Part shown: in pieces, positions 20,785 through 30,410 of the stretch
Numbering within the stretch: position 1 is the stretch's first letter
Layout of the letters: each line of letters begins with the position of its first letter
NCBI RefSeq assembly: GCF_902459475.1
Contig: NZ_LR699114.1
Location: forward strand, 1,054,001 to 1,118,000
Direction of reading: 5' to 3'
Length of the DNA: 64,000 nt
DNA from: Aquicella lusitana
GTDB taxonomy: Bacteria; Pseudomonadota; Gammaproteobacteria; DSM-16500
Translations under genes and position numbers: made by a program
Notes under the pieces: generated by a model
Database searches by the model: none
Told to the model about the DNA's origin: nothing
The model's input: the letters and a program-made list of their open reading frames with translations, nothing else

Positions 20785-22497
20785 ATGCAGTTAAAGGAAT
20801 ACAAAAAGGAACTATTGAGTGTGGAAAAAATCTGGTTGAAGAGTTATCCGCAAGGGGTGCCTGCCGAGATTAACCCTGATGCTTACCAGTCGCTTGCGGA
20901 AGTTATTGAACAAAGCTGCCAGCAATTCAGAGATCGGCCCGCTTTTTATAACATGGGTGTTTCACTTACCTATGCCCAACTTGATGAATACAGCCGTGAA
21001 TTTGCCGCTTATTTACAGCATGAACTGAAGCTGAAAAAAGGCGATCGACTTGCAATCATGCTGCCTAATATCCTGCAATATCCCATCGTCTTGTTTGGTG
21101 CGCTGCGTGCAGGTCTAGTAGTGGTTAATGTTAATCCGCTTTATACCGCAGATGAACTGGCTTATCAGCTAAATAATTCGGGCGCTGCCACCATTGTGGC
21201 ATTGACGAATTTTGCTTCTACTGTGCAGAAAGCGCTGCCGCGGGTGTCTGCACTCAAAAATGTCATTATCACTGATCTAGGCGATCTCTTTTCTCCCTTT
21301 AAGCGGTGGATGACGCATCTAGTATTGAAATATATTTATAAAAAGATTCCGCAATGGGATATTCCCGGTGCTATTCCCTTTAGGAAAGCGCTCGCAAGAG
21401 GTAAAGAGCTGCCTTTTATTAAAGTTCCTCTGACAAATAATGATACCGCTTTTTTACAATATACTGGCGGGACGACGGGAGTTTCCAAAGGGGCGATATT
21501 GACGCATCGCAACGTCATTGCCAACCTGCAGCAAGCGGATGCCTGGTTTAGAAGCTTGTTATCAGAAGGCCAGGAAACGATCATCACAGCGCTTCCGCTT
21601 TATCACATCTTTTCACTGACTGCGAACGCCTTGTTTTTTAGCAAGATAGGCGGGCTAAATGTCTTGATCACCAATCCCCGAGATATACCCGGTTCTATTA
21701 GGGAAATGAAAAAGTTTAAATTTACAGCGATTACCGGCGTTAACACCTTGTTTAATGCACTAATGAAAGATCCCGCCTTTGCAACACTGGATTTTAGCCG
21801 TTTGCGGCTTACCTTAGGTGGTGGTATGGCTGTGCAAAGAGCTGTAGCAGAAAAGTGGCAGAAACTAACAGGTGCACCGCTGCTGGAAGCTTATGGCCTG
21901 ACTGAAACTTCCCCCTGCGTGACCATCAATCCTGCTAACCTGGATGCTTACAATGGGACAATCGGACTGCCAGTTTCTTCAACGGATGTTTGTATTCTAG
22001 ACGAAAACGGCCATGAAGTGCCTATAGGCCAGCCGGGCGAATTAGCGGTTAAAGGCCCTCAAGTAATGAAAGGCTATTGGCAAAACCCTGCAGAAACCGA
22101 GAAAGTGTTTACGAAAGACGGCTGGCTGCTAACCGGGGATATTGCCAAAATTGATGAGCAAGGCTTCATCCGGTTGCTGGAACGCAAAAAGGACATGATT
22201 CTGATCTCAGGATTTAATGTTTATCCCAATGAGGTGGAAGATGTACTGGCGAAATTACCGGGTATTCGTGAAGTCGCGGTGGTAGGGCTGCCAGATGAGT
22301 ACTCAGGTGAAATCGCGAAAGCCTTTATTGTGAAAGATGATCCCAATTTGACAAAAGACGATATTTTCAAGTATGCCCATGAGCATCTGACGCCTTATAA
22401 AGTGCCCAAACAGATTGAGTTTTGCGACGAACTTCCCAAGACCAATGTTGGGAAGATATTAAGACGCGCGCTTAGGGATGCTGCTGTAAATAAGTAG
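20785..22497 (+). CDS. fadD: Long-chain-fatty-acid-CoA ligase FadD
   Basis: An acyl-CoA synthetase of the ANL superfamily that activates fatty acids to acyl-CoA with ATP at the inner membrane. The P-loop-like motif is YTGGTTGVSKGA near residue 230, followed by LEAYGLTETSP and GWLLTGDIAKID, with the C-terminal lysine motif in KTNVGKILRR. The sequence from EKIWLKSYPQGVPAEINPD aligns with the very start of E. coli FadD. This suggests the GTG at 20821, with AAGGA ten bases before it, may be the true start rather than the ATG at 20785. It presumably supplies the thiolase and methylcitrate routes encoded elsewhere in the window. Confidence 0.94.
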   Translation: MQLKEYKKELLSVEKIWLKSYPQGVPAEINPDAYQSLAEVIEQSCQQFRDRPAFYNMGVSLTYAQLDEYSREFAAYLQHELKLKKGDRLAIMLPNILQYPIVLFGALRAGLVVVNVNPLYTADELAYQLNNSGAATIVALTNFASTVQKALPRVSALKNVIITDLGDLFSPFKRWMTHLVLKYIYKKIPQWDIPGAIPFRKALARGKELPFIKVPLTNNDTAFLQYTGGTTGVSKGAILTHRNVIANLQQADAWFRSLLSEGQETIITALPLYHIFSLTANALFFSKIGGLNVLITNPRDIPGSIREMKKFKFTAITGVNTLFNALMKDPAFATLDFSRLRLTLGGGMAVQRAVAEKWQKLTGAPLLEAYGLTETSPCVTINPANLDAYNGTIGLPVSSTDVCILDENGHEVPIGQPGELAVKGPQVMKGYWQNPAETEKVFTKDGWLLTGDIAKIDEQGFIRLLERKKDMILISGFNVYPNEVEDVLAKLPGIREVAVVGLPDEYSGEIAKAFIVKDDPNLTKDDIFKYAHEHLTPYKVPKQIEFCDELPKTNVGKILRRALRDAAVNK

Positions 22498-22543
22498 AAA
22501 TTGTTTTGTTTCTGCTCCCTATTATCGGGGCGCAGCCATATTG

Positions 22544-22568
22544 GGCGGGTAAGCGCAGCTTGCCCGCC
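22544..22568. other. GC-rich hairpin downstream of fadD
   Basis: GGCGGGTAAGC and GCTTGCCCGCC form an 11-bp stem with one G-T pair around GCA. No T-tract follows, so it may be a repeat-like hairpin or a weak 3' end for fadD. Confidence 0.5.
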
Positions 22569-22690
22569 TTCCGGGCTGATCGCTAGACCTGGAATCCATC
22601 TCCGCCATTAAAAATCAAACATTCCCATTCGTAAAAGCTATAGAAAAACCATTATTCGTGATATAATTCAGCGGTTAAAATTCACATAAA

Positions 22691-25249
22691 ATGCAACCCG
22701 CTATGGATAATGTAATCGCTAAAGAAGTCCAGAAAGTCAGTGTAGAAAACGAGCTTAAAAAATCCTATCTTGACTATGCCATGAGTGTGATCGTGGGGCG
22801 CGCGCTCCCCGATGTTCGCGATGGTTTAAAGCCTGTTCACCGCCGTGTTTTATTTGCCATGCACGAGCTCAGCAATGACTGGAACAAGCCTTATAAAAAA
22901 TCAGCGCGAATCGTTGGTGACGTCATTGGTAAATACCATCCTCATGGTGATACAGCCGTTTATGACACCATTGTGCGTATGGCGCAGCCTTTTTCCTTAC
23001 GTTATTTGCTGGTCGATGGCCAAGGAAACTTTGGCTCGATTGATGGCGACGCTGCTGCCGCAATGCGTTATACCGAAATCAGGATGTCCAAGCTCGCTCA
23101 CGCATTATTAGCAGACATCGAAAAAGAAACCGTCGATTTTGTTCCCAATTACGATGAGAATGAAATGATGCCTTCGGTTTTGCCCACCCGCATTCCTAAT
23201 CTGCTGGTGAATGGGTCTTCCGGTATCGCGGTGGGTATGGCGACTAATATACCACCGCATAACCTGACTGAAGTGATTAATGCCTGCCTTGCTTCTATCG
23301 ACAAGCCTGACATCACTATCAGTGACTTAATGGCGCATATTCCGGGTCCAGATTTTCCAACAGGCGGCATCATCCAGGGTAAAAATGGCATTATCGAGGC
23401 TTATCTGACGGGTCGCGGACGGGTTGTTGTCCGAGCCAAAACCCACATTGAAACCGATGAAAAAGGCAGCAAGGACCGCATCATTGTCACTGAGCTGCCC
23501 TATATGGTCAATAAAGCGCGATTGGTCGAACGTATCGCAGAACTGGTAAAGGAAAAGAAAATCGAAGGTATCACGGCATTGCGTGATGAATCCGACAAGC
23601 AGGGCATGCGGGTTGTCATTGAAGTTCGCCGTGGTGAAAATGCTGATGTCATCATGAATAACTTATTCGTGCATACGCAACTGCAAAGTGTGTATGGGAT
23701 TAACATGGTGGCCTTGGCAGATGGACAACCAAGAGTTCTGAATCTTAAAGAATTGATTGACGCTTTCATCGGCCACCGTCGTGAAGTAGTGACACGACGC
23801 ACGGTGTTTGATTTACAAAAAGCACGGGATCGCGTCCATATTTTAGAAGGCCTCGCTGTTGCACTTTCCAACATTGATGCAATGATTATCCTGATCAAAC
23901 AGGCAAAAGATGCGGGTGAAGCAAAAGCCAGCTTGATGAAACAAGTTTGGCAGGCTGCGCAAACAATTGAAATCCTGACGCGCGCAGGCAGCCAGGATAC
24001 GATTACTCGCACGACCGAGTTATATGGTCTATCGGAAGAGGGTTATCGTCTTTCTCCAGAGCAGGCGCAAGCTATTTTAGATATGCGCTTGAATCGCTTG
24101 ACCGGGCTTGAGCAGGACAAAATTATTGGCGAGCACAAGGAACTGAAAGAAGAAATCAAACAGCTGACTGAGATTCTGCAGAATCCGGCTCGTCTGATGC
24201 AAGTTATTCGTGAAGAATTGAACGCTGTAAAAGAAGAGTTTGGTGATCAGCGTCGTACTGAAATCGCCGCCACTGAAGAAGGCGATGTCTTGATCGAAGA
24301 CCTGATCCCAGATGAAGAGGTGGTAGTAACACTCTCTCACGAAGGTTATGTCAAAACCCAGCCCATTGATATCTATCAGGCTCAGCATCGTGGTGGACGC
24401 GGTAAATCTGCAACCACTATGAAGGAAGAAGATTTTGTCGAACACCTGATCATTGCCAGGACGCATGACACAGTTTTGTGTTTTACTAACCATGGCAAAG
24501 TTTACTGGCTCAAGGTTTATCAATTACCCCAAGCAAATCGCGCCGCACGCGGCCGTCCCATTATTAATCTACTGCCTTTGGCGGAAGGTGAAAAAATAAA
24601 TGCCTTCCTGCGCGTCCGTGAATACGGGGAGCAGCAGTATGTCGTCATGGCAACCGCCATGGGTCTGGTTAAAAAGGTTTCACTGGTTGATTTCTCGCGC
24701 CCACGTTCATCAGGCATTATTGCCATTGCCCTGAATGAGGGAGACTGTCTAGTCAATGCTGAAATCACCGATGGCAATCACGATATCATGTTATTCACTG
24801 ATGCCGGCAAAGTCGTGCGCTTTCCCGAAAACAAGGTACGCTGTATGGGACGACAGGCAGTGGGTGTGCGCGGCGTGAAATTACAGGAAAACCAGCGGGT
24901 CGTTTCCCTCATTGTTGCGCAGCTGGGCGATATTCTCACTGTAACAGAGAACGGATACGGCAAACGCACTGCGTTGGATGAGTACCGGCTAAGCGGACGT
25001 GGCGGCCAGGGGGTCATTTCTATCCAGGTTAACGAACGAAATGGCAAAGTAGTGGGTGCCATTCAAGTGAATCCGGAAGACGAAGTGATGCTGATTAGCA
25101 ACAAGGGCACCCTCGTTCGTGTACCCGTCGCTGAAATTTCCTTAATCGGCCGTAACACCCAGGGAGTCAGGCTGATTCAATTGGGCGAGGGCGAAGCTTT
25201 GGTGAGCCTCGAACGTATTGCAAACATTAAAGGAGAAGAGAAAGAATGA
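22691..25249 (+). CDS. gyrA: DNA gyrase subunit A
   Basis: GyrA, 852 residues, the breakage-reunion subunit of DNA gyrase. The N-terminal winged-helix domain has the catalytic tyrosine in [11 protein letters not shown]. The quinolone-resistance region reads [17 protein letters not shown], with threonine where E. coli has Ser83 and the usual aspartate at position 87. The GyrA box, needed to wrap DNA, appears as QHRGGRG near residue 565, and beta-pinwheel repeats fill the rest. The acidic tail of E. coli GyrA is short here. Two starts are possible, ATG at 22691 or 22703. The stop overlaps cmk by 4 bp. Confidence 0.98.
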   Translation: MQPAMDNVIAKEVQKVSVENELKKSYLDYAMSVIVGRALPDVRDGLKPVHRRVLFAMHELSNDWNKPYKKSARIVGDVIGKYHPHGDTAVYDTIVRMAQPFSLRYLLVDGQGNFGSIDGDAAAAMRYTEIRMSKLAHALLADIEKETVDFVPNYDENEMMPSVLPTRIPNLLVNGSSGIAVGMATNIPPHNLTEVINACLASIDKPDITISDLMAHIPGPDFPTGGIIQGKNGIIEAYLTGRGRVVVRAKTHIETDEKGSKDRIIVTELPYMVNKARLVERIAELVKEKKIEGITALRDESDKQGMRVVIEVRRGENADVIMNNLFVHTQLQSVYGINMVALADGQPRVLNLKELIDAFIGHRREVVTRRTVFDLQKARDRVHILEGLAVALSNIDAMIILIKQAKDAGEAKASLMKQVWQAAQTIEILTRAGSQDTITRTTELYGLSEEGYRLSPEQAQAILDMRLNRLTGLEQDKIIGEHKELKEEIKQLTEILQNPARLMQVIREELNAVKEEFGDQRRTEIAATEEGDVLIEDLIPDEEVVVTLSHEGYVKTQPIDIYQAQHRGGRGKSATTMKEEDFVEHLIIARTHDTVLCFTNHGKVYWLKVYQLPQANRAARGRPIINLLPLAEGEKINAFLRVREYGEQQYVVMATAMGLVKKVSLVDFSRPRSSGIIAIALNEGDCLVNAEITDGNHDIMLFTDAGKVVRFPENKVRCMGRQAVGVRGVKLQENQRVVSLIVAQLGDILTVTENGYGKRTALDEYRLSGRGGQGVISIQVNERNGKVVGAIQVNPEDEVMLISNKGTLVRVPVAEISLIGRNTQGVRLIQLGEGEALVSLERIANIKGEEKE

Positions 25250-25983
25250 TCCACCAAAAGGAACCTGTCATTACCATTGACGGAGCAAGCGGCACTGGCA
25301 AGGGCACGGTCAGTCAGCTGCTGGCAAAACGTCTTGGATGGAAGTTTCTGGATAGCGGCGCCCTCTACAGGGTGCTGGCGCTGGCGGCTCAAAAGCATAG
25401 CGTGGCGCTTGATAATGAAAAAGCGCTTGAAGTACTGGCAGAGCACCTGGATGTTCAATTTATAGCCCAAGAGAGTACTGCATCACAGATTATTCTTGAG
25501 GGAGAAGATGTAACTGAAACCATTCGTACCGAGAAGATGGGCAATGCGGCTTCCATTGTTGCCGCTTTATCGGGAGTTCGGGCAGCCTTATTGAGTCGGC
25601 AGCGTGCTTTTCGCGAAGCCCCGGGTCTGGTGGCGGATGGGCGGGACATGGGGACAGTGGTTTTCCCTGATGCCGAGCTTAAAATCTTCCTGACGGCAAG
25701 CCCCGAAGAGAGGGCCTTAAGGCGCTATAACCAGTTGAAGGAACGGGGTATTAGTGTTACCCTAGGCGACCTCATCGAAGAGCTGCGAGAGCGGGATAAA
25801 CGTGATAAGGAACGCGCGGTTGCCCCCCTGAAACCAGCCGAAGATGCAATCAGTGTCAACACAGACCATCTGTCGATCGAGCAAGTAGTCGAACGAATTT
25901 TGTTCGAGATTAAGCAAAAAAAGGCCTTTCCTGCTACCTTGACCCCCGCGATTGAATTCGCTGGAACTTGGATAGCAGAGTAA
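25246..25983 (+). CDS. cmk: Cytidylate kinase
   Basis: Cmk phosphorylates CMP and dCMP. Residues 8-20 ([13 protein letters not shown]) are the P-loop, DSGALYR is the substrate loop near residue 35 and [13 protein letters not shown] lies near residue 130. It is 245 residues long, about 20 longer than usual owing to a C-terminal tail after the last conserved helix. It overlaps gyrA by 4 bp (ATGA), whereas in many gammaproteobacteria serC, pheA or aroA lie between gyrA and cmk. rpsA follows, as is usual. Confidence 0.96.
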   Translation: MIHQKEPVITIDGASGTGKGTVSQLLAKRLGWKFLDSGALYRVLALAAQKHSVALDNEKALEVLAEHLDVQFIAQESTASQIILEGEDVTETIRTEKMGNAASIVAALSGVRAALLSRQRAFREAPGLVADGRDMGTVVFPDAELKIFLTASPEERALRRYNQLKERGISVTLGDLIEELRERDKRDKERAVAPLKPAEDAISVNTDHLSIEQVVERILFEIKQKKAFPATLTPAIEFAGTWIAE

Positions 25984-26072
25984 AGATTATAAACGATTAA
26001 CCTCCTTGGTATTGTGCGCAAGTTATTCGAGTGAACAAGACAAGGTATAAAATTGAGTTGAGAAGTACATTT

Positions 26073-27812
26073 ATGGGCGACACTTTTGCGCAATTGTTTG
26101 AAAAAAGTCTATCTGAAACCCCGATGCTGCCGGGTGCAATTATTTCGGCGACGGTTGAGCGTATCGAAGATAAATATGTTGTTGTTGATGCGGGTTTAAA
26201 ATCCGAATCCTATATTCCCATTGAACAGTTTTATGATGAAAGCGGTCAGCTGGAAGTCAAAGTCGGCGATGAAGTTAAAGTTGCATTGGAAGTTTTGGAA
26301 GATGGATTTGGCAGTACCCGTCTTTCCCGTGAACGCGCAAAACGACTGGAATCCTGGTCGCATCTCGAACATGCTTACGAATCTAAAGAAACTATCCGCG
26401 GTGTCATTGTTGGCCGCGTCAAAGGTGGTTTCACTGTTGAGATTAACAAAGTCCGCGCTTTCTTGCCTGGCTCTTTAGTGGATGTCAAACCTATACGTGA
26501 TCCTGAAAGTTTTGAAGGCAAGGAATTTGAATTCAAAGTTATCAAGGTTGATCCCAAGCGAAATAACATCGTTGTTTCCCGCCGTGCTGTACTCGAAGCC
26601 GAATCCAACGTGGAACGTGCAGCCGTACTTGAAAATATTAACGAAGGTGATGAAGTCAAAGGGATCGTCAAGAACCTGACCGATTATGGCGCGTTTATTG
26701 ATTTAGGCGGTGTAGACGGTTTGCTTCATATTACCGACATGTCATGGAAACGCATCAAGCATCCGAGTGAAATTTTAGCGATCGGCGATGAAATCAAGGT
26801 GAAAGTCCTGAAGATTGACCGCGACAATGTGCGTGTTTCATTAGGCCTCAAACAATTGGGCGGCGATCCGTGGCAGGATATCAGCCACCGCTATCCAGTG
26901 GGATCAAAAATCTCAGGCCGCGTGACCAACATCACCGACTACGGCTGCTTCGTTGAAATCGAAGAAGGCATCGAAGGTCTTGTTCACGTTTCAGAAATGG
27001 ATTGGACAAACAAAAACGTTAATCCAAATAAAGTTGTTCACCTAGGTCAAGAAGTTGAAGTCATGGTGCTGGATGTGGATGCTGATCGTCGACGTATTTC
27101 CTTGGGTATCAAACAGTGCACCTCCAATCCATGGGCTGCCTTTGCTGAGAACCATGAAAAAAGCGAGCATGTTAAAGGTAAAATCAAATCGATCACTGAC
27201 TTTGGTATTTTCCTTGAACTGGAAGGCGGCATTGACGGATTGATTTATCTGTCCGACATCGCCTGGAGTGAAGCTGAAGCACAGGAAACCCTGCGCAAAT
27301 ATCAGAAAGGTGACGAGCTGGAAGCGGTTATTCTAGCGATTGATGTCGAACGTGAGCGTATTGCGCTGGGCTTAAAACAGCTGGCAGAAGATCCGCTGGC
27401 TAATTACCTGATGGAAAATGAAAAAGGCACCGTTGTAGCTGGTAAAGTAGTAGAAGTTGACCAGAAGCAAGCCGTTGTTGAACTTGCTGAAGGAATACGC
27501 GGTATATTGCGTGCTTCTGAAATCGCTGCCGAGAAGGTAGACGATGTCCGTACCAAGCTGCAAGTGGGTGATGAAGTGGAAGCTAAAATCATGGGCACCG
27601 ATAGAAAAGTCCATGCGATTACGCTTTCCATTAAAGCAAAGGATGGAAAAGCACCTGCTAAAAAATCGACAAAAGCAACGGGTAAGACTGCTGCTTCTAC
27701 TGCTGCCGCTGGCAAGAAGAAAAAGTCAGCTGATACGTTGAAAACCACGCTGGGTGATTTGTTTAAAGATCATATTAGCAATGGTAATGAAAGCGAAGGT
27801 GAAGATAAATAA
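26073..27812 (+). CDS. rpsA: 30S ribosomal protein S1
   Basis: S1, 579 residues, binds mRNA on the 30S subunit and helps unfold 5' leaders. Six consecutive S1 domains are visible: two divergent N-terminal ones, then four with repeated GxVxxITDYGxFVEIxxGIxGLVHxSEM-type blocks near residues 195, 280, 370 and 455. The start [12 protein letters not shown] at 26073 matches S1 N-termini, so an upstream in-frame ATG at 26031 is rejected. The tail is Lys/Ala-rich ([17 protein letters not shown]), which is unlike E. coli S1. A strong terminator follows. Confidence 0.97.
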   Translation: MGDTFAQLFEKSLSETPMLPGAIISATVERIEDKYVVVDAGLKSESYIPIEQFYDESGQLEVKVGDEVKVALEVLEDGFGSTRLSRERAKRLESWSHLEHAYESKETIRGVIVGRVKGGFTVEINKVRAFLPGSLVDVKPIRDPESFEGKEFEFKVIKVDPKRNNIVVSRRAVLEAESNVERAAVLENINEGDEVKGIVKNLTDYGAFIDLGGVDGLLHITDMSWKRIKHPSEILAIGDEIKVKVLKIDRDNVRVSLGLKQLGGDPWQDISHRYPVGSKISGRVTNITDYGCFVEIEEGIEGLVHVSEMDWTNKNVNPNKVVHLGQEVEVMVLDVDADRRRISLGIKQCTSNPWAAFAENHEKSEHVKGKIKSITDFGIFLELEGGIDGLIYLSDIAWSEAEAQETLRKYQKGDELEAVILAIDVERERIALGLKQLAEDPLANYLMENEKGTVVAGKVVEVDQKQAVVELAEGIRGILRASEIAAEKVDDVRTKLQVGDEVEAKIMGTDRKVHAITLSIKAKDGKAPAKKSTKATGKTAASTAAAGKKKKSADTLKTTLGDLFKDHISNGNESEGEDK

Positions 27813-27837
27813 ACTTATTTGCACTCTCGTTTCATTA

Positions 27838-27875
27838 AGCCTGTTACGTAACGCTACGTAACAGGCTTTTTTTTT
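27838..27875 (+). terminator. Strong intrinsic terminator of rpsA
   Basis: A perfect 13-bp stem AGCCTGTTACGTA / TACGTAACAGGCT with loop ACGC is followed by eight T residues. It ends the gyrA-cmk-rpsA unit 25 bp after the rpsA stop. Confidence 0.95.
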
Positions 27876-28018
27876 AGAACACCTATGGGTCGCTACTGAA
27901 ATTAGTTGAAGCCCCTATGTTGCAGTCAGAACCATGCAGGCTAGGACATTTGTTTAATTCTTTCTTAATATGAAGAAATTATAATGATTTCCCAATTAAT
28001 TAAAATCGTGGATAGGCT

Positions 28019-28909
28019 ATGTTACCTCAGCGAAAAGATAAACTGTGTCAGGAACTGAGTGAGTGCTTTAATAAATTTAATAATGCATCGCTGCAAAAAA
28101 ATGGTGGCGTTCATCATAGCTATGATATTACGCAACGATTTTACCCCTTTTCAAATGAATACGATTTTAATCTAACACTTGAAAAAATGGATGCCTTGAA
28201 GCCGCATCAAACTTCAAAATTGCGCATTGCCATTCTGACTGGCGAATCAAATATTCTTTCAATCCTACCGGAATTGAGTCAACATGCAGATCTGGTGATT
28301 TGCAATGATATAGATTATAGAGTACACGAACATATCTCCTATATGCGGCAATGTATGATGAAAGCTGATTCACGAAGCCAATTTAACGAACTTTATTTTG
28401 ACGGAACACCGCTACTGCCAGCGCGAAATTTTAATAGACAACTAATTCAGAGAGACTTGGATTATTATGCCGAGAGATTGGGAGAGAGATATTTTTTGTA
28501 TTCTGACCAACGATTTGTTAATGCCAAATCAGTTCTTGCACAATTAAATTTCGCTTATACGAATATTGATATGTTTGATGTTGAGCAAGTTAGTCTGCTT
28601 GTCAATTTTATGAAGGATAAGAATGCCTGCGTGACGCTTTTAAATGTAACTAACCTACATGAATATAACAGTGAAAACAGGCTGCAAAACACAATCGAAA
28701 TGCTTTTTGCAGATAATCCTGACCCCATTCTTTTGTATTCAACTTCCTTGCTACAAAGCCAATTTACTACTCAATTGGCTGCCTATTTTGAGTTTATGAA
28801 GAAGAATCCGCCTATTATGCTTCGGCCGAGTATGACTTTTTTTAATCCGCCTGACAGAAAAAGTCCGCCAGGAAATCTTGGCAAAGAGCATAGGTGCACC
28901 CTTTTATAG
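28019..28909 (+). CDS. Hypothetical protein with possible Rossmann/methyltransferase-like fold
   Basis: This 296-residue soluble protein is not recognised with confidence. A segment near residues 68-95 (LRIAILTGESNILSILPEL followed by DLVICNDID) has the beta-loop-alpha-beta pattern with a terminal acidic residue expected of a nucleotide- or SAM-binding Rossmann fold. A later TLLNVTNLHEY then PILLYST stretch resembles the core strands of such enzymes. No signal peptide or membrane span is present. The gene stands alone after the rpsA terminator, is AT-richer than the core genes and is followed 20 bp later by a GNAT gene. A methyltransferase-like role is only a hypothesis. Confidence 0.55.
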   Translation: MLPQRKDKLCQELSECFNKFNNASLQKNGGVHHSYDITQRFYPFSNEYDFNLTLEKMDALKPHQTSKLRIAILTGESNILSILPELSQHADLVICNDIDYRVHEHISYMRQCMMKADSRSQFNELYFDGTPLLPARNFNRQLIQRDLDYYAERLGERYFLYSDQRFVNAKSVLAQLNFAYTNIDMFDVEQVSLLVNFMKDKNACVTLLNVTNLHEYNSENRLQNTIEMLFADNPDPILLYSTSLLQSQFTTQLAAYFEFMKKNPPIMLRPSMTFFNPPDRKSPPGNLGKEHRCTLL

Positions 28910-28929
28910 GCAATATTTAAGGCAAGGCC

Positions 28930-29436
28930 ATGACTATTTTTATTCGAGCACCCGAACTTGCAGACGAAACCGCTTTTATCCAAGCTAGCTTGCGTAGTGA
29001 AACATTGCATCATCCATGGACCAGCGCGCCTAAAACGCATGAAGCGTATCAAGCGTATCTCAGCAGCTTCAGCCAGCCGAGTAATAAAAGCTTTCTTGTA
29101 ATGAGTCGTACGAATGAAATACTGGGCGTATTTAATCTCAGTGAAATCGTACGTGGCTGCTTTCAAAATTCCTATCTGGGTTATTATGCTTTTTCAGGTC
29201 AGGAAGGCAAAGGATACATGAGCCAGGGCATGAAATTGGTGCTGGATTATGCCTTTAATGTATTAGCCTTGCATCGCGTTGAAGCGAATATACAACCAGG
29301 CAACGTACGCTCCATTTATTTGGTACAGAAAAATGGTTTTCGTAAAGAGGGATATTCACTGCGCTATTTAAAAATTAATGATGAATGGCGTGATCACGAA
29401 CGCTGGGCGCTGACAGCAGAAGAGTGGAAGAGGTAG
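28930..29436 (+). CDS. GNAT family N-acetyltransferase (RimJ/RimL-like)
   Basis: A 168-residue acetyltransferase of the RimJ/RimL type, which acetylates N-termini of ribosomal proteins or other amines using acetyl-CoA. The acetyl-CoA-binding motif A is seen as GQEGKGYMSQGMKLVLDYAF near residue 95, followed by LHRVEANIQPGNVRSIYLVQKNGFRKEGY, the classical RimJ-type stretch. The substrate is unknown. Its 3' end overlaps the dihydrouridine-synthase frame by about 13 bp, so the two are likely cotranscribed. Confidence 0.85.
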   Translation: MTIFIRAPELADETAFIQASLRSETLHHPWTSAPKTHEAYQAYLSSFSQPSNKSFLVMSRTNEILGVFNLSEIVRGCFQNSYLGYYAFSGQEGKGYMSQGMKLVLDYAFNVLALHRVEANIQPGNVRSIYLVQKNGFRKEGYSLRYLKINDEWRDHERWALTAEEWKR

Positions 29437-30410
29437 TGACGTTGTTTAAACCATTGCGAATTGGGAACAAGACGTTTGCTATCAATTTAATTCAAGGACC
29501 GCTGGCTGGTGTCAGCCTCGCGCCTTTCCGTGAGTTGACTTGGCGGTACAGTCAACCGGCTTTTTCCTGCAGCGAAATGATTTCCTGTAAGACATTACTT
29601 CATCGCTCCATGGCGTCACTTCAACGTTTTACAGCCAAACACCCTCAAGAAGGGCCAGTCTGTTTTCAGTTATCCGGTAGCGATCCAGTCGAATTAGCAG
29701 CAGCGACAAAAAAAATAACCGATTTAGGCGCAGATTTGATCGATTTAAACTGCGGGTGTCCAGTTAAAAAAATTCGTAGCCGGGGCGCTGGCTCAAGCTT
29801 GTTAATGAATGCACCGAAACTTTATCAGCTAATCACAGCAATGAAATCCCATACGCATGTGCCTGTGGGCATTAAAATTCGCGTGGAAGGCGGTAATGAA
29901 AAATTTAATCAGGAAATTGCGCAGGTAGTGTGTGATGCCGGAGCCGACTTTTTGGTAGTGCATGGACGTCACTGGACGGAGCACTATGAAACGCCATGCC
30001 GTCATGAAGCAATTCAATTTTTCGTTGAACAGCTTTCTATCCCGGTGATCGGTAACGGCGATATTGCTTGCATTGATTCATTGAAGGTAATGTTTGCAAC
30101 GGGTTGCGCGGGCGCGATGATTTCGCGTGCCGGTGTGGGCCAGCCTTGGCTGATTCAACAACTCATGGCAGAAATGTGCCAACAAAAATTTACTTTTCCT
30201 TCTCTCAATGAAATTAGTGTGATCTATCTTGAACATATTGAATCGCTTATTCCATTGTTGGGCAGTGAGAAATTTTCTATGCTGCATGCGAGGAAGCTCG
30301 CTAAATATTATGCCCGTCCCTTAGCCAATCGAACTGATTTTTGTGCCGCCGTTAATGCTTGTGAAACGCTGGCGGATTTAAAATCGCTTTGCGCTCGGTA
30401 CTTTATTTAA
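29424..30410 (+). CDS. tRNA-dihydrouridine synthase family protein (DusB-like)
   Basis: A flavin-dependent TIM-barrel enzyme of about 325 residues that reduces uridines in tRNA D-loops. The FMN-binding start (LIQGPLAGVSLAPFRELT), the catalytic cysteine in LIDLNCGCPVKKI and the phosphate-binding IPVIGNGDIACIDS and GAMISRAGVGQPW are all present. The sequence looks nearer DusB than DusA or DusC, but subfamily assignment is uncertain. No ATG is near; GTG at 29424, GTG at 29436 or TTG at 29442 could initiate. Its 3' end overlaps the convergent glycosyltransferase gene by 33 bp. Confidence 0.88.
   Translation: MEEVVTLFKPLRIGNKTFAINLIQGPLAGVSLAPFRELTWRYSQPAFSCSEMISCKTLLHRSMASLQRFTAKHPQEGPVCFQLSGSDPVELAAATKKITDLGADLIDLNCGCPVKKIRSRGAGSSLLMNAPKLYQLITAMKSHTHVPVGIKIRVEGGNEKFNQEIAQVVCDAGADFLVVHGRHWTEHYETPCRHEAIQFFVEQLSIPVIGNGDIACIDSLKVMFATGCAGAMISRAGVGQPWLIQQLMAEMCQQKFTFPSLNEISVIYLEHIESLIPLLGSEKFSMLHARKLAKYYARPLANRTDFCAAVNACETLADLKSLCARYFI

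Noticed and set aside
26031-26072. Start of rpsA at 26031
   Set aside because: The extra 14 residues are absent from S1 proteins; homology begins at MGDTFAQLF.
29424-30410. Real overlap conflict between Dus and the glycosyltransferase
   Set aside because: The 33-bp overlap is between convergent 3' ends and both frames keep family-specific sequence, so both genes stand.
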